Assembly (NCBI GenBank): GCA_030560485.1
Contig: JAKTTS010000169.1
Location: 1 to 28,464 of the forward strand
Origin: Ascoidea tarda (nom. inval.)
Taxonomy: Eukaryota > Ascomycota > Saccharomycetes > Ascoideales > Ascoideaceae
Direction: 5' to 3'
Length of the DNA stretch: 28,464 nucleotides
In this document: positions 27,799 through 28,464 of the stretch, piece by piece
Position numbering within the stretch: position 1 is the stretch's first letter
Layout of the letters: each line of letters starts with the position of its first letter
Translations under genes and position numbers: made by a program
Notes under the pieces: model-generated
Database searches by the model: none
What the model was told of the DNA's origin: nothing
Seen by the model: the letters and a program-made list of their open reading frames with translations, nothing else

Positions 27799-28464
27799 GA
27801 TTATGACATTTGAAGAATATAGAGCAATCTTATGAAGAAGCAGTCCTCTCGGCAAAAACACAAAAGTAAAGTATAATATGGTATGGTATAGTACAGGTAT
27901 AGTATAGGTATGGTATAAGGATAAGTATAATCAGGCTGACTGCTATTGTTTGCTGCTTAAAGTTGATGAAAGAAATTTCTCATTGAAGCTGTTATCCGGG
28001 TGATTTGCAGGTGTGATGTTTTCTGGGTCCAAAGCTGGAGCTGGAGGAATTGGTGGTGGTTGTCCATGGAAGAGCCAGAGAATTGCAGACTGCTGATGCT
28101 CTATCGACCTCAACAGCATGGCATGGGCAAGATAACTACGTCTACTGGGCCCTGCTCCAAGTCAGACTCGAAGTGCTTCCCCTGTGTCACATCTCCACAG
28201 CCAGTGCTGCCAAACAGTGCTGGCTCTGAGAACACAGCTGTAACTGTCAAACACAGTGAGAAGAAAGTGGTGAGTTTGTGAACTGGGATCTCTGATCCAA
28301 CTCTTGCAAACACTGCACTCACGACTCAGATTCTCTTTTTTCTTCAAATGCTCCACTTTCCTCAAATGCGTCTTTCCAGGGTTGTGGAAGTTTCTCAGCG
28401 GAAACATCCGGATTGGTGTGGATGAGTCAGCACTGACACATCCGTGAAATCCGGCATTTCGATG
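27799..28464. other. Right-edge region upstream of HTM1, no convincing gene
   Basis: It begins with GTATA/GGTAT repeats (27871-27930), then becomes GC-richer from about 28000 to the end. Short frames exist: an ATG at 28016 gives 26 codons beginning MFSGSKAGAGGIGGG, and a + frame at 28000-28281 is open but Ser/Cys-rich and uses several CTG codons, unlike the real genes here. A Gcn4-type TGAGTCA lies at about 28423. It most likely holds the HTM1 promoter and the promoter or end of the next gene. The last three bases read ATG, which may or may not be a start. Confidence 0.55.
27871..27930. repeat. GTATA/GGTAT imperfect tandem repeat
   Basis: About ten imperfect 5-6 base units (GTATA, GGTAT, GTATG) lie about 75-130 bases upstream of the HTM1 ATG, possibly in its promoter or leader. 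Confidence 0.7.

Noticed and set aside
28000-28281. 93-codon + frame with CSKSDSKCFPC
   Set aside because: No recognisable family; CTG usage unlike the window's genes; first ATG gives a different, very short frame.
1-28464. Introns, transposons, LTR elements or viral remnants
   Set aside because: No paired splice signals with a branch site interrupting genes, no terminal repeats, and no reverse transcriptase, integrase, transposase or capsid-like text in any frame.

Overview
This is a gene-dense stretch of nuclear DNA from an ascomycete budding yeast (Saccharomycotina). Evidence: intron-free genes, a set of clear yeast orthologues, short intergenic gaps, strong A+T bias and Asn/Ser/Lys-rich low-complexity inserts. 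I saw no mobile element, viral remnant, CRISPR array, rRNA or tRNA gene. The CTG codon is almost absent: none in DHR2, ICL2, ILV3 or FAU1, and where found elsewhere only in poorly conserved or disordered segments. This suggests a lineage with reassigned or avoided CUG, for example the CUG-Ser2 group (Ascoidea/Saccharomycopsis), but the window alone does not settle the decoding.

Layout, left to right: the C-terminal end of a RhoGAP protein (+, cut by the window edge); DHR2, a DEAH helicase of 18S rRNA maturation (-); a stretch with what may be a decayed ORF; a small histone-fold gene resembling CENP-W/Wip1 (-); ICL2, mitochondrial 2-methylisocitrate lyase (+); ILV3, dihydroxyacid dehydratase (-), head to head with ILV6, the acetolactate synthase regulatory subunit (+); HCM1, an S-phase forkhead factor (-); GLN4, glutaminyl-tRNA synthetase (-); FAU1, 5-formyl-THF cyclo-ligase (+), tail to tail with FMP10, a mitochondrial hotdog protein (-); SET5, a histone H4 methyltransferase (+); SKN7, an HSF-domain response regulator (-); HTM1/MNL1, an ERAD mannosidase (-); and a GC-richer right edge without a convincing gene.

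Functional links: ILV3 and ILV6 serve the same valine/isoleucine pathway and share one divergent promoter region with a Gcn4-type site near each start. The HCM1 promoter holds two MCB and two SCB elements, as expected for a G1/S-controlled gene. DHR2 has an RRPE-type element upstream. Two blocks keep Saccharomyces gene order from memory of that genome: FAU1-FMP10 (YER183C/YER182W), and SET5-SKN7-HTM1 (YHR207C/YHR206W/YHR204W) but without the SCH9 gene that lies between SKN7 and HTM1 in S. cerevisiae.

Base composition alternates sharply: several 5' (promoter) gaps are GC-rich (line 4381-4440 has 43 G/C of 60) while the convergent 3' gaps are extremely AT-rich (10681-10740 has 4 G/C of 60).
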